A stretch of DNA of 64,000 bases from Candolleomyces eurysporus (GCA_027579435.1 JANBPK010000940.1:27812-91811), one strand, 5' to 3'; shown: positions 10,920-23,104, counted from the stretch's first letter. The notes: generated by a model from the sequence alone, not told the origin. Translations and numbers: made by a program.

Positions 10920-13183
10920 CTAGGAAGAAAGGGAAGAACTTGAGTCCTTCACCTGCTCCAGGAAGCCATCTTCTTTATATCTTTCCTTCCACTTATCAAA
11001 ATACGATTTCACAATATCTGCCAACTCGTGCTCGTGGAGATCATCCTAGGGAGGAAACAGAAATTGGTTCGGTATTCCAATAAAAAGATATCTTCTTACA
11101 TTGAGGTGTTGGATAGCATTCAAGGTAAAGCGCGCCAAGCCAAACCACTGACCAAACCGACCTATCTTAACGTGGGATGACAGTCTTTTGTCAATTCTTT
11201 CCCATCCGTTATTGCGGGTGAAATCAATGAGTGGAAGATTGTCGAAACATGTGTTTTGGTAGCCAGAGGAGTTAATTAGAGACCGAATTATCCTATCAAA
11301 GCTCCCTAATCAAAAAAGGGATGTCAGAGACTTGGTCAGGATGGATCACGGTGACTCACAACTCTCCAAAAAATCTTCCTGTTGAAGTAACTTCTGAAGA
11401 CAAGACTCCACCACGTACTGGTGAACCCGCGTTTCCGGAACAAATAAGTGCTGAGCGCGAAACTCGCTGTCCAAAAACTCGGAGAACGACAGGTGATAGA
11501 AACACATCTCCTCCCACACCTCGTTCCATACGAGGCTTTGACGAACGAAGACAAGTGAGTGCAGGTCGGAAAAAAGGACCTGATGACCTCCTTCTTCAAG
11601 GCTGATGATTTCATCAAATTGGCGAGTGCTATATTGGGCGGTACCGAAGCGGGGTTGAGAATTTATATGGTGTGCCCGGACAAGTAAAAGAAAATCTCGC
11701 CCTCGATTGGTGTCAACTGCCTCGTACAACTCCTTCGCAGTGGAAAGAATGTTCCTGTAAAGGATATCGAGGAGTTCCAATGGCCGAGTTTGTTGACCAC
11801 CGTCCGGAGTCCAGTCGATGATTGCCCTGAGTCGATCCACCGGGGAGCCGCGGCGCTCTGATACATATTTGACCACTGTCGCAGCATAGACAAACTGTCC
11901 TGAAGCTGCCGCCACGAGCTTCTCGATGTCTTCCTTCGTGGGCCACAGAGCAGAATGCGCCCGGCGGTCGTGGCTTCGACGGCCGATGTCTTGAAGTTTC
12001 CTCCACAAGTAGCGACGAATGTCTGCCGTCGCGTCGTACTTGTCACTGAGTGGGATATGGTATGCAAGTTGGTAGAGGTAGCCCTCTGGCTCTGAGTGCA
12101 GCGCGCTGCGGATGGCCCATTCCGGTCTGCTGGCGATAAAGATACGGAAAGGGAGATCGTTGTCGAGGAGGCAGTGTTTGATGGTGGACAGCAGTTCCGC
12201 TTGGTTAGCTTCTCCGGAACATTCGTCGAGACCATCAATCAGGATGGCATGGGGGAAGGATTCGCTGTCCAGCTCCCCGCTCGCACACACGCGTTTGAAG
12301 GGGGCAACCACGAGGGTGTCCATCTGAATCCTGATCCTTTTCGTGAAGATGAGTGGGTTGTCCTCAACGGCTTTCCCAATGGCATCATGGAGGGCAGAAT
12401 TGTGTAGGCCTAGCTGGCAAGCGATGGTCGGTACGATGCGGGACAGGTTGTTTCGAGTTGGGTCTCCTGCGGAGAAGAAAAATGACGAGCCAAGGGTGTT
12501 GGAATCTGAGCACTCTTCAGCAACCGTCTGCTGTAACGCCGATTTTCCCGCTCCTGCTGCGCCGGTCATACACAGCAAACGTTNGGGGGGCTTCACGATC
12601 TTGGATCCAATCCACGAGTTCCTTGGTAACCTCAACCCGAGTGTCTTCATCGCACTTCGGTGCATCGAATCGAGCACTCGAGTCAAAAAAAAGCACTGGA
12701 GGCTACGTTGTCTAATAGCATCTTCCAGCCTGTGACGGTCAGGGTTCAATCTGTCGCTGAGGACCGTTCTGAAAAGATATCCACATACCATCCATCCGTT
12801 TATCCTGAGTATTATGGACATGCTGGGACGAATGAAATTGCACGTTATTGACCCTGAAGTGCTGTGCATTCGGAAACATCGACATTGTTGTGGTCTGGTC
12901 TACCGGTGATCTGTGTCTGTGGGTTGCCGCAGCGGTGGAAGGGCCCGCATCGGCAAAGACAGTCGTCTGAGCCTCAGGCGCGCTAACGAGGGTAGCCTTG
13001 GCCATTGTCAGTCTAGAGTTTTTCCATTAACATTGGGGTGCTCACATTGTCTGGGGAGCGCTTGATTGTCGGTAGATCACGAGCGATCGGCCGCTTGTTT
13101 CTGCGACGCCGTTTGGAGGAGGAGACCGGGGCGCCGCTATCAACGACGGACTCGACGCCTCTTTTCTTGGGATTCGAGGACAT
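10920..13183 (-). CDS. NLR2: NACHT STAND protein, exon 1 disrupted
   Basis: Same family and four-exon layout as NLR1: 13183-12789, 12729-11360, 11305-11100, 11045-10920. The NACHT motifs are present (GAAGAGKSALQQ, HAILIDGLDEC, SRPEWAIR). The N at 12584 sits beside six G, and a run of eight A near 12684-12691 is one base longer than its paralogs need; discounting both reopens exon 2. Exon 1 is of the MSS type with a basic SSSKRRRRNK stretch, but has a TAG at 13013-13015 and a length off by one base, so the upstream start cannot read into the NACHT domain as printed. A downstream ATG near 13005 could serve instead. The 3' half is nearly identical to NLR1. Confidence 0.75.
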
Positions 13184-13268
13184 AAGGGCGACTACAGAGA
13201 TGAAGGCAGGAAGAGAGAAGTTGGACCCCAACACAGCACTCAACACGAGGTATTCATGAGGCACAGCA

Positions 13269-13317
13269 ATCCCGCGCTCGGACCACTGCTGTATCTGGCG
13301 CGTGTTTAGACGCTGGC
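13269..13317 (-). promoter_or_regulatory. Two-part NLR promoter-like element, NLR2
   Basis: CCCGCGCTCGGACC, then GGCGCGTGTTTAGACGC on the plus strand, 86 bp upstream of the NLR2 ATG. Same layout as at NLR3, 4, 8 and 9. Confidence 0.6.
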
Positions 13318-13344
13318 CAAATTGGGACCGGCCACAAGGCGTGC

Positions 13345-13900
13345 GAATCGGCAAGAACGGCTCCCGCGCATCACAATCAAGAGGGTTTTTGACGAGACCG
13401 ACTTTGACTATCCAGAGCACTCACCCAGTGAAAGATGCAGCTGTCTTCCTCCTCCGCGTCGTCCTCTTTACTTGCCTGATGATATCCCGCGGAAGATTCT
13501 ACCCCATTTTTGAGGCTGTCACCAACGAAACGCTTCCTGGCTGATCTAGTTCTGCTTAATGCGTGTGCGGATGGTTTCACCTCTGAGCATGGGCTGAACA
13601 ACATCAAAGGGGCCCAGATAGTATCGGCTCCTGCGCCGGTAAAGAGAATGCTAATGCGTACTGGATGGACCTTACGGTGCGTGTATATACTCTCCCCTTC
13701 CTTCTTCCCTATTTTGTTATGCTCGTTGTCCCTTTTTATGTCCCCATTTTCACCTCCGCCGTGCGATCTCTCTTGCTGACTGTATTGCGCTAGATGCGCT
13801 TCATGTTCCCCTCTCGAGAACGGGAGATTGTACCCTTGACTTTATCAGCATTGTTGCCGTACCTGTGGAGAAGAACCCGTCGTCCTTCCCTTCAGCACAT
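13345..13900 (+). pseudogene. O-methyltransferase 3' fragment, copy 1
   Basis: Resembles the C-terminal part of fungal SAM-dependent O-methyltransferases. HPVKDAAVFLLRVV (about 13425-13465) is the usual stretch before a HDWPDD motif, which is spoilt here by a frameshift. LADLVLLNACADGFTSEHG follows near 13540. An intron-like gap at about 13678-13792 separates a block resembling MxFxSRERE. The end reads VAVPVEKNPSS near 13850-13885. The catalytic N-terminal half and the start are missing. It is divergent from NLR2 and is one of four such fragments in the window. Confidence 0.6.
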
Positions 13901-14990
13901 CATCATACACTTTCGCGCCCGCTGATAGCTCTCTCGGTCAGCTCCCACTTCTTCGGCACCTCTCTTTGGCCCCGATTCTGGTCGACCTCCCTTGCCACCC
14001 CTGGCATCTCTGAATCGTGGTCGCTCAAGGAGAATGAATCCAGCAGCAGCGAGCAGCGCGACGAGTATGACGATATTGACGAAATCGTGCAGCTCTTGAC
14101 CGGTTCAAGACGCGTGTCCCTATCTTTCGGATTTCGGACGGAACTGCCTTCTATTTCCGAAGCGTTGGCTAAAGTCGAAGACGGGTGAAGAGGTATGGGA
14201 GGCCCGGAGTTCTGGGGAAAGGGAAGTTGGTGGTCAGCGTGGCACCGTTGCAAGGCCTGCAGCGACTTTGAATATTGTTAAGAAGAGGACGACGCCGTCT
14301 GGGAGCGCTAGCAGGAGCAGCACGAATCAGCAGTTAAGCTTCAGCCGTGGTGCGACTACCTGCTCAGGGATGCGGTGCTGCTGAGTCTGGCGTCACCAAG
14401 GATACAGATACCGTAGCAGCAGTTGGACTGAGTCCTCCTTGTACCTCCCCCTCCCAGGTCGGCTTCCCCGATGAATATGAAGATTGCGACGTCTAGGCAA
14501 GCACCGCCGCGTACACTTCTTAGAAGCTTCAAGATGCATGCGTCGTTGGCTAAATTGAGGACGAATTCGTTGGGTTCAGAGCAGGAGCTGGTCCCGCCGT
14601 TGTCCTGGATTTATTGATACAGCCAGTTGATTAGGTCGTTGTTTCCGAGGCTCCTGCCAAATCGGTGGTCTCGCCTCGATCTATCACCCCCGCTCAGCTC
14701 GACGCTTCTGTGCCGCTGACCCCTCGTACTTCGCAGCCTCCGGGAGTAGCCCAGTTCCTCCTGGGACTGCTCGGTCGTCTGTAAGGTGTCTTCATCCGAG
14801 TCCTGCTTCGATTTAGACGGTGGGTTCGACGACGACGACTTCGACTTCGACTATGACTCTGGGAACGAGGTTGAGGCATGTTGAGGGGTCAGACATTGTT
14901 GGTATTCATTAGTTCAGTTGTTGACGACGAGAGATGGCGGTGAGGTGACAGTGGTGAAGAGGTGTGTGGTTCCGATTCCATCTTCACTGA
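13900..14990 (+). repeat. Block P copy 1: unidentified Ser/Arg-rich duplicated block
   Basis: Follows the methyltransferase fragment in all full copies. Plus-strand traces include DEIVQLLTGSRR (about 14075-14115), also seen near 30.75, 40.4 and 50.68 kb, and ASVPLTPRTSQPP (about 14700-14745), also at 41.07 and 46.91 kb. Stops interrupt it. I do not recognise the product, and it is not shown to be a gene. Confidence 0.4.
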
Positions 14991-15029
14991 GTTATAACTT
15001 ATAATCCCGCGATGAGTAGTAACTGCGAC

Positions 15030-16490
15030 GGAGAATCAGTGGATTGCGGGCGTGGTTAAATGCCTTCACATCAAGCCATGGCCCATAGAGCCAGAGATTC
15101 AAGACCGAGTCTATTGCAACTCTCCTCCAAGTCTCTGTCAACCCAGCTTGAAGAATGCGAAAACCTGCTTCAAAAGTGTCAGACGGCGCTCTCCGCTGTC
15201 TCAGGATCCCCGCAGCTGCTTTGCGCTAAATCGCCTTCGTCCTCCCCGGTCTTCTATGAGCGTTGGAACAGGCCCAGGAGAAATGGAAAGAGAGTCGAAT
15301 CTATGAGGGGTTGTAAGGAATCAAACTGTTTGTAGGGTCATGTTCAGTGTTGGCTCAGTGAGTAACGATGCTCTCAACCGTCTCATCCGATCTAATGAAC
15401 ATTGAATAGGGAGAATCAGTGGATTGCAGGCGTGCTGAAATGCCTTCACATCCGAAGATGGCCGCATACCAGAGCCGAGCGCCGAATGCGCTCAACACCG
15501 TAGCCATGCTCTTCCACTGGGAATATATACGGTCCCAGGCAAGGAAACAGTACTCGGAGAAGGATATCAACCGCGCTATCACTCTGATTTCTAGCCTCAC
15601 CGATGTCAGCGAGTTAACCATCGAATGGGACGAGTCTAACAACTAACACGCCAGGTTGTTCCCGTTGTTCCTGCAACCGGCATTACAGAGCTGGGGCGGC
15701 ACGCTCGCGCACCTCTCCATCCATGACCTACTCGAATTCCTCAACTCCTTTGTCACGCGGGGCTCTCCATCCACGTCCCATTTGACTTTCTCAACTCCTT
15801 TGCCACCGTCAAGCTTCCTCACCTCACCGGTATCCGCACCTGCCTCAGCTCCGGTAACTTACCCGACAGGAAATCGACATCCACCTGGATGAGTTCTTGG
15901 CGTTCATCTACAACCTCAATCCGGACGACACCAGGAGCCCTTTCGGTTCTTCAAAATTCTAGCCACCTTCCCCTACCTCCGCGCTATTTCCCTCGCGATC
16001 CCCTTCGACGGAGCCCAAATGACCCTGAATCCACAAGCGTAAGGCAGCTTCGTGCAGAGACACAGTGCAATGCTCGAGACATCATCCCTAAAGACCACAC
16101 GTTGTGTCGCACATTCCGAACGCGTCCCTCCCGACTGTATTGATTGGACCCAAACAATCCTTTCATCCATTCGGGCTCGGTCGACAACTGGTGGAGGTGG
16201 TGGGATTCCGGAACTCTAGCATATGGCGGTGGCGTTGAGCCTTCTCAAAGCCCCTCTCAATGTCGTCTCTGATTTCCTTGCAGCGCTCACTCAAAAAACC
16301 CCAATTCTATCACGTTGATGAACAGGGCGTTGGATTTGCTGGACGTTTGTGCTGTCTTGCTGACATTCTCAACTACCGGTGGGAGTGGGTTGGCGCAGTA
16401 CGTGTCGGTGCTACTGAGGAGTTTGGAGATGCGAATCGACACGATGAGCCCTGGTCGTATCGCCAGGTGCTGATCGATCTTGGCTAGCCA
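15030..16490 (+). pseudogene. F3: F-box/RNI-like gene, decayed
   Basis: Duplicated fragments: VKCLHIKPW appears twice (near 15052 and, degraded, near 15435). An N-terminal LEECENLLQKCQTALSAV stretch lies near 15140-15200. The conserved intron before the second copy ends AATAG at about 15409. Then come YIRSQARK (15525-15550) and the partner of the IDIHLDGFLVF block near 15870-15900, with several frame breaks. RNI-like sequence near 16200-16450 has lost its middle. An internal duplication or recombination is likely. It converges on NLR3. Confidence 0.55.
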
Positions 16491-16779
16491 CGTTTGAGGA
16501 GAAACTCGTGGCCCATGTCACCGGCCTCGACCCTATTGAAGAGCTGAAGCTTGATCGTGCGGCACACATTGCAGCAACACTCATCTTCCGCCGAGGACGG
16601 GCTAGTCATACCTGGAGACGACGTATCGAGAGTCGAGATACACGATTTATGATATTGATGACCCCTTTCATTCACTGCTCAGATCTACACGAACCTAATG
16701 CCCTCCCCTCTCTCCTTGATCTTCCCCCACCACAAGTAGTCACCTTTCAATTCGAGCAGTTTGATTTTCACTTGTTAAC

Positions 16780-16892
16780 CTTTCGCTCTCGAACGCACGC
16801 ACATCTAAGGTAAACGATAATTATTGTACTATTAGCATGTCGTAGCATTTTGTTGTAGTTTTCGGAAGTCTAGTTGACTATCCTGTAATCGT
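16780..16892. repeat. Convergent 3' block, copy 3
   Basis: Same block as at 4503, diverged at a few sites, between F3 and NLR3. Confidence 0.75.
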
Positions 16893-17027
16893 ATCCTCGG
16901 GTCCTTAATCTGTAATAGGATAATGGTATAACAACAGAATGATGGAGGACAGAGTGACAGAAGAGTGAGGTTCGGATTCGCGTCATGAGGCCATGGCCGA
17001 TCGCAGCTCCCCACATCTTGGTGTGGA

Positions 17028-19287
17028 CTAAGAAGAAAGGGAAGCAATTGAATCCTCCTCTTCCTCCTCTTCCTCCACCATGAAGCCATGTTCTTCATAT
17101 CTTTCCTTCCACTTATCAAAATACGATTGCACAATATCTGCCAACTTGTGTTCATGGAGATCATCCTAGAGAGGAAACAGAAAATTAGTTTGATATTCCA
17201 AGGGAAAGAGATGTTCATACATTGAGGCGTTGGATAGCATCGCATGTAAAGCGCGCCAAGCCATACACGTTACCAGGAGCAAAGCGACCTCTCTCAACGT
17301 GGGATGAGAGTCTTTCGTCAATTCTTCCCCATCCGTTATTGCGGGTGAAATCAATGAGTCGAAGGTCGTCAACATATGTTATTTGGTTGTCAGAGAAACG
17401 ACGCAGCGCACTGATGACCGAATTAAAGCTCCCTGATCGAAAAAAAGGATGTTAGAGACTTGGTTAAGATGGATCACAGTGACTCACGTTCACCCAAGAA
17501 ATCTTCCTGTTGAAGTAACTTCTGAAGGCAAGACTCTACCACATACTGGCGCACCCGTGTTTCCGAAACAAATAAGTGCTGAGCGCGAGACTTGCTGTCC
17601 AAAAATTCGAAGAACGACTGGTGGTAGAAACACATCTCCTCGGTCACCCAGGTCTGTCCTTGGTGTTGACGAACAAAGACGAGTGAGTGCAGGTCAGAAA
17701 ACAGGACTTGATGACCTCCCTCTTCAAGGCCGATGATTTCGTCGAAATTGCGAGCGCCATCTCTTATACCCCCCATGCGACAATCAGAATTGATCTGGTG
17801 TGCTCGGACAAGTGGGAGAAAATCTCGTCCTCGATTGGTGTCGACTGCCTCGTACAATTCCTTCGTATTGGAAAGAATGTTTCTGTAAAGGACATCGAGG
17901 AGTTCCAATGGCCGAGTTTGTTGACCACCTTCGGGAGTCCAGTTGATGATTGCCCCGAGTCTATCCACCGGGGAGCCATGGCGCTCTGATACATATTTGA
18001 CCACCGTCGCAGCGTAGATGAATTGTCCTGAAGCTGCGGCCACGAGCTTCTCGATGTCTTCCTTCGTGGGCCATTGAGACTGCGCCCGACGGTCGTGGCT
18101 TCGACGGCCGATATCTTGAAGATTCGTCCACAAGTAGCGACGAATGTCTCCTGTCGCGTCGTACTTGTCGCTGAGTGGGATATGGTATGCGAGTTGGTAA
18201 AGGTAGCCCTCTGGCTCCGAGTGCAGCGCGCTGCGGATGGCCCATTCTGGCCTGCTGGCGATAAAATCGCGGAATGGGAGATCGTTATCGAGGAGACAAT
18301 GTTTGATGGTGGACAGCAGTTCCGCTTAGTTTGCTTCCCCGCAGCACTCGTCGAGACCGTCGATCAGGATGGCATGGGGAAAGGTGTTGCGGTCCAATTC
18401 CCCACTAGCGCAGAGGCGCTTGAATGGGGTAACTACGAGCATGTCCATCTGAATTTTGATCTTTTTCTCGAAGATGAGTGGGCTACCTTCGATGACCTTT
18501 GAGATGGCATCGCGGAGTGCAGGGTTGTGTAGGCCTAGCTGGCAAGCGATGGTCGGTACGACGCGGGACAAGTTGTTTCGAGTGGGGTCTCCCGCGGAGA
18601 AGAAGAATGCTGAGCCAAGGGTATTGGAACCTGAGCATCCTTCAGCGATTGTCTGCTGTAGCGCTGATTTCCCTGCTCCTGCCGCACCGGTCATACACAG
18701 CAAACGTTGCAGGGCTTCACAATCTTGGATCCAATCCATGAGTTCCTTGGTAACCTCGACACGAGTGTCTTCATCGCACTTCGGTGCATCGAATCGAGCA
18801 CGAGAATCGTGAAGAGCGTTGGAGGCTACGTTTTTCAACAGCATCTTCCAGCCTGTCACGGTCAGGGTTCAGTCTGTCGCTGAGGACTGTTCTGCAAAGA
18901 TATCCACATACCATCTATCCGGTTATCCGGAGTATTAAGGACATTAACGCGCATTTTATCGACCCTGAAGTTCTGCGCATTTGGGAACACCGACATGCCT
19001 GTGTTCTACGAGTTGTCTGTGTCTGTGGGATGCCGCAGCGGACGGGCCCACGTCGGGAAAGACAGGTGTCGGAGCCTCAGGCGTGCTGACCAGGGTAGCC
19101 TTGGCCCTGTCAGTCCTTAAGGTGTTTCCATTAACATTGGGGTGCTCACATTGTCTGGGGAGCGCTCAAATGTCGGTAGATCACGAGCAATCGGCTGCTT
19201 GTTTCTGTGACGCCGTTTGGAGGAGGAGAGTGGGGTGCCACTATCAACGATGGACCCGACATCTCTTTTCTTGGAATTCGAGGACAT
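17028..19287 (-). pseudogene. NLR3: NACHT STAND pseudogene
   Basis: Exon 1 (19287-18912) and exon 2 (18852-17488) are recognisable, with a last exon ending in TAG at 17028-17030. Lesions are a TAA at 19117-19119 early in exon 1, a local frame change near 18995 just before the FPNAQNF-like motif, and a TAA at 18326-18328 where paralogs have a Gln codon shortly after Walker B (GLDECCGEAN). None lies at a homopolymer, so they look real. The Walker A half (about 18340-18720) is nearly identical to NLR1, but the flanks are of the MSS type, suggesting gene conversion. The last exon ends in an acidic run (VEEEEEEED) after SYFDKWKERYEEHGF. Confidence 0.8.
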
Positions 19288-19366
19288 ACAGGCGACTACA
19301 GAGATGAAGGCAGGAAGAGAGAAGGGCTTGAACCCCAACACACGATCAACACTTTAAGGCACTGCC

Positions 19367-19408
19367 TTCCCGCGCTCGGACCACTGGTAGCGCGTATTTA
19401 GACGCCGG
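19367..19408 (-). promoter_or_regulatory. Two-part NLR promoter-like element, NLR3
   Basis: CCCGCGCTCGGACC and GCGCGTATTTAGACGCCGG on the plus strand, with the shortest gap of the set, 80 bp from the NLR3 ATG. It stays intact although the gene is broken. Confidence 0.6.
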
Positions 19409-19419
19409 CCATCACTCTG

Positions 19420-20310
19420 ATTTTGGGATCAGGCAAGGCATGTGAGAATCGGCAAGAACGGCTCATGACATCATGGCAAACCACGAAACCTCTCGCTATT
19501 GCCATGATTTCACGGTCAAGCTTGGTAGCTCGCTGTCTTTCGAAAAACTCCAGAGGACGCCAATCAATCAAACAGGCAAATCTTCTCCGAGCATCCCTCT
19601 CGACAGAGCCCAACTGTCCTTGAACCCACAAGCATTCAGCCGGTTTGTCCGGAAACACAGAAACATACTGCGACGCCCGAGCCATTATCCCTGAAGACCA
19701 CGCGTTGCGCCATACATTCCAAATGCGTATGTGTTAACTGAGTCAAACAATCCTTTCCTCCATTCAGGCTTAGACAACGGCTGGCGGTGGTGGTGGTGTT
19801 GGGGCCTCTCAAAACCACTCTGCATGTTGTCTTGGATTTCCTTGCTACTCACTCAACCACCCCTCAAGTCTGTCACGTCAGTGGACAGGGTGTTGGATCT
19901 GCGGGACATTTGTGCTGTCTTGCCGGTGTTCTCGACTACCTGTGGGAGTGGGCTGGCGCAGTTTGTGTCAATGCCCCTGAGGAGTTTAGAGATGCAGATC
20001 AACGTGTTGAGCCCCAATTTGCTCAGTCTAATGGAGAGGAGGTTGCCCTCCCTTCAGAGTTTGAAGTTGGACCTTGTGGATAGTGAATCACTAGGACACA
20101 GATGTCAGGGTATGCTCGGAATTCGGTACATTATGCTCTCTTGGTATGTGCAGAAACCTTTGGACTGACACTCCATGATGATGGTTGTTTTGCATCCAGC
20201 GTCAATTTGTCCAAGATCTCAATGGGCTTGGGTTTGATGGTGGCAGATGGGATCTTGGGCGCTTGGTCATGTCACCGGGTGGTGAGGATCTTGGATAGCC
20301 GTGTTTGAAA
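19420..20310 (+). pseudogene. F4: F-box/RNI-like gene, internally deleted
   Basis: Begins with the family 5' signature (GAGAATCGGCAAGAACGGCT) near 19446, runs through coiled-coil-like LSKNSRGRQSI, and then jumps near 19595 straight to the RNI part (LDRAQLSLNPQAFSRFV, about 19600-19655). The whole F-box region and the IDIHLDGF block are missing. The later RNI region is open over about 145 codons (19731-20168). The GTACATT donor and CAG acceptor of the late intron surround 20128-20200. It converges on NLR4. Confidence 0.55.
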
Positions 20311-20577
20311 GAGTACTTGTGCCCTGTATCCCTGGTTTTGATCCCATTGAAAACTTGACTCCTTGATTGTGCAGCACATGTTGCAATGAATCGGTCATGC
20401 TTGGAGACAACCCGTCAAGAGTCAAGATGCACGATTTATGATATTTATGACCCCTGTCATTCACTGCTCAGATCTACACAAACCTTATGCCCCTTGCTCT
20501 CTCACTTCTTTTAACTTCCCCCACCGTGACTTGTCACCAGCTCTCAATTCGAGCAGTTTTATTGACACTTGTCAACC

Positions 20578-20692
20578 TTTCGCTCTCGAACCCATGCAAA
20601 TCTAGGGTGAACGGTAATTATTGTACTATTGGCAGATCATAGCATTTTGTTGTAGTTTCGGAAGTCTAGTAAACTATCCTGTACTCGTATCC
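20578..20692. repeat. Convergent 3' block, copy 4
   Basis: Same block as at 4503, between F4 and NLR4. Confidence 0.75.
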
Positions 20693-20841
20693 ATGGGTCC
20701 TTAACCTGTAATAGGATAACGATATATCAACAGAACAATGGGGGATAGAACGACAGAAGAGAGCAGATAGGTATTCAGTGAGGTTCGGATTCGCGTTGTG
20801 AGGCCATGGCCAATTGTAGTTCCCTACATCCTGGTGTGAAC

Positions 20842-23104
20842 TACGAGAAAAGGGAAGAAATTGATTCCTCCTCTTCCTCCTCCACCATGAAGCCATATTT
20901 CTGATATCTTTCCTTCCACTTATCAAAATACGACTTCACAACAACTGCCAACTCATGTTTGTGGAGATCATCCTGGAGAGGAAACAGAAATTAGTTTGAT
21001 ATTCCAATGAAAAGAGATGTTCGTACATTGAGACGTTGGATAGCGTTGAATGTAAAGTGTGCCAAGCCATCCCAGTCACTGAACCGATCTATGTCAACGT
21101 GGGATGAGAGTCTTTCGTCAATTCTTCCCCATCCATTATTGCGGGTGAAATTGATAAGTTGAAGATTGTTGGAATCTGTGTTTTGCTTGTTCAAGTAGTG
21201 ATACAGTATCCTGATGATATAAGCAAAGCTCCCTGATCGAAAAAGGGATATCAGAGACTCGGTCAGGATGGATCACGGTGACTCACAGTCATGCAAGAAA
21301 TCTTCCTGTTGAATTAACTTCTGGAGACAAGACTCTAGCACATACTGGCGAACCCGTGTTTCCGAAACAAATAAGTGCTGAGCGCGAAACTCACTGTCCA
21401 AAAACTCAGAGAACGACAGGTGATAGAACCGCATATCCTCCCACTCTCCAATGGACGGGTCTTGACTAAAGACGACCAGTGACTGCAGGTCAGAAAAAAG
21501 GACTTGATGAGCTCCCTCTTCAAGGCCAATGATTTCATTGAAATAGCGAAGGGTAATTCGCGCCTTCAGGATGCGACAGTCAAAATTCATCTGGTATGCC
21601 CGGACAAGTGAGAGAAAATCTCGTCCTCGATTGGTGTCAACTCCTTCGTACAATTCCTTCGCGGTGGAGAGAATGTTCCTGTAAAGGTTATCGAGGAGTT
21701 CCAATGGTCGGGTTTGTTGGCCACCTTCGGGGGTCCAGTTGATGATTGCCCTGAGTCTATCCACCGGGGAGCCGCGCCGCTGTGATACGTATTTGATAAC
21801 TGTCGCAGCATAGACAAACTGTCCTGAAGCTGCCGCCACGAGCTTCTCAACGTCTTCCTTCGTGGGCCACAGAGACTGCGCCCGGCGGTCGTGGCTTCGA
21901 CGGCCGATGTCTTGAAGTTTCCTCCACAAGTAGCAACGAATGTCTGCCGTTGCGTCGTACTTGTCGCTGAGCTTGATGTGGTATGCGAGTTGGTAGAGGT
22001 AGCCTTCTGGCTCCGAGCAAAGCGCACTGCGGATGGCCCATTCTGGTCTGCTGGCGATGAAAATACGGAATGGGAGATCGAGATCGTCGAGGAGACAATG
22101 TTTGATGGTGGATAGAAGTTCCGCTTGGTTTTCTTCCCCGGAGCACTCGTCGAGACCGTCGATCAGGATGGCGTGGGGGAACGTACTGCGGTCCAGTTCC
22201 CCATTCGCACAGACACGTTTGAAGGGGGCGACTACGAGGGTGTCCATCTGAACTCGTAGCTGTCTCTCGAAGATGAGAGGGTCTTCTTCGATGACCTCTG
22301 CCACAGCATCACGGAGGGCGTGGTTGCGTAAGCCTAGCTGGTAAGCGATGGTCGGTACGATGGACGTTAGGTTGTTTCGAGTAGGGTCTCCTGCGGAGAA
22401 GAAGAATGCTGAGCCAAGAGTATTGGACGTTGAGCATTTTCCAGCAATTGTCTGCTGTAAGGCCGATTTCCCCGCTCCTGCTGCACCGGTCATACACAGC
22501 AAACGCTGGGGGGCTTCACGATCTTGGATCCAATCCACGAGTTCCTTGGTAACCTCGACACGAGTGTCTTCATCGCACTTTGGTGCATCGAATCGAGCAC
22601 GAGAATTGTGAAGAGCGTTGGAGGCTACGTTGTCCAACAGCATCTTCCAGCCTGTCACGGTCAGGGTTCAGTCTGTTACTGAGGACTGTTCCGCAAAGAT
22701 ATCCACATACCGTCTATCCGGTTATCCCGAGTATTATGGACATGCTGGGACGAATGAAGTTGCATGTTATCGACCCTGAAGTTCTGTGCATTTGGAAACA
22801 TCGACATTGTTGTGGTGTGCTCTACTGGTGGTCTGTGTCTGTGGGTTGCCGCAGCGGTAGAAGGGCCCGCATCGGCAAAGACAGTCGTCTGAGCCTCAGG
22901 CACGCTGACCAGAGTAGCCTTGGCCACTATCAGTCCCTAAGGTTTTTCCACTAACATTGGGGTGCTCACATTGTCCGGGGAGCGCTCGACTGTCGGTAGA
23001 TCATGAGAGATCGACTGCTTGTCCCTGCAACGCCGCTTGGAGGAGAGCGGAGCGCCACTCTTAACGATGGGCTCGACGCCTCTTTTCTTGCGATTCGAGG
23101 ACAT
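20842..23104 (-). CDS. NLR4: NACHT STAND protein with one in-frame stop in exon 1
   Basis: Exons 23104-22711, 22651-21287, 21232-21027 and 20973-20842 sum to 699 codons in one frame. The sole lesion is TAG at 22937-22939. Upstream of it lie MSSNRKKRG and a basic KRRCRDKQ stretch. Downstream lie MSMFPNAQNFRVDNMQ, then the NACHT domain with GAAGAGKSALQQTIAG, HAILIDGLDEC and SRPEWAIRSAL, and the tail SYFDKWKERYQKYGF with an acidic end. The TAG could be a true nonsense mutation. A GTGAGC..CTTAG interval of exactly 33 nt around it would remove it in frame, but that is shorter than usual for an intron. Initiation at the downstream ATG before the FPNAQNF motif is another option. Confidence 0.8.

Noticed and set aside
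12730..12869. NLR2 open frame extended upstream to 12869 as a 507-residue protein
   Set aside because: Residues before the N at 12584 are out of frame relative to all paralogs and read through intron 1.
13900..14990. Minus-strand Arg/Ser-rich open frame at 14694-14879 as an RS-type splicing protein
   Set aside because: The repeats come from a low-complexity GACGACGACTTCGACTTCGA tract on the other strand; other copies do not keep the frame.
22940..22972. A 33-nt intron in NLR4 removing the exon 1 stop, as a firm annotation
   Set aside because: It fits GT-AG and frame in NLR4, but equivalent splicing puts NLR2 and NLR3 out of frame and 33 nt is unusually short. Kept only as an alternative.
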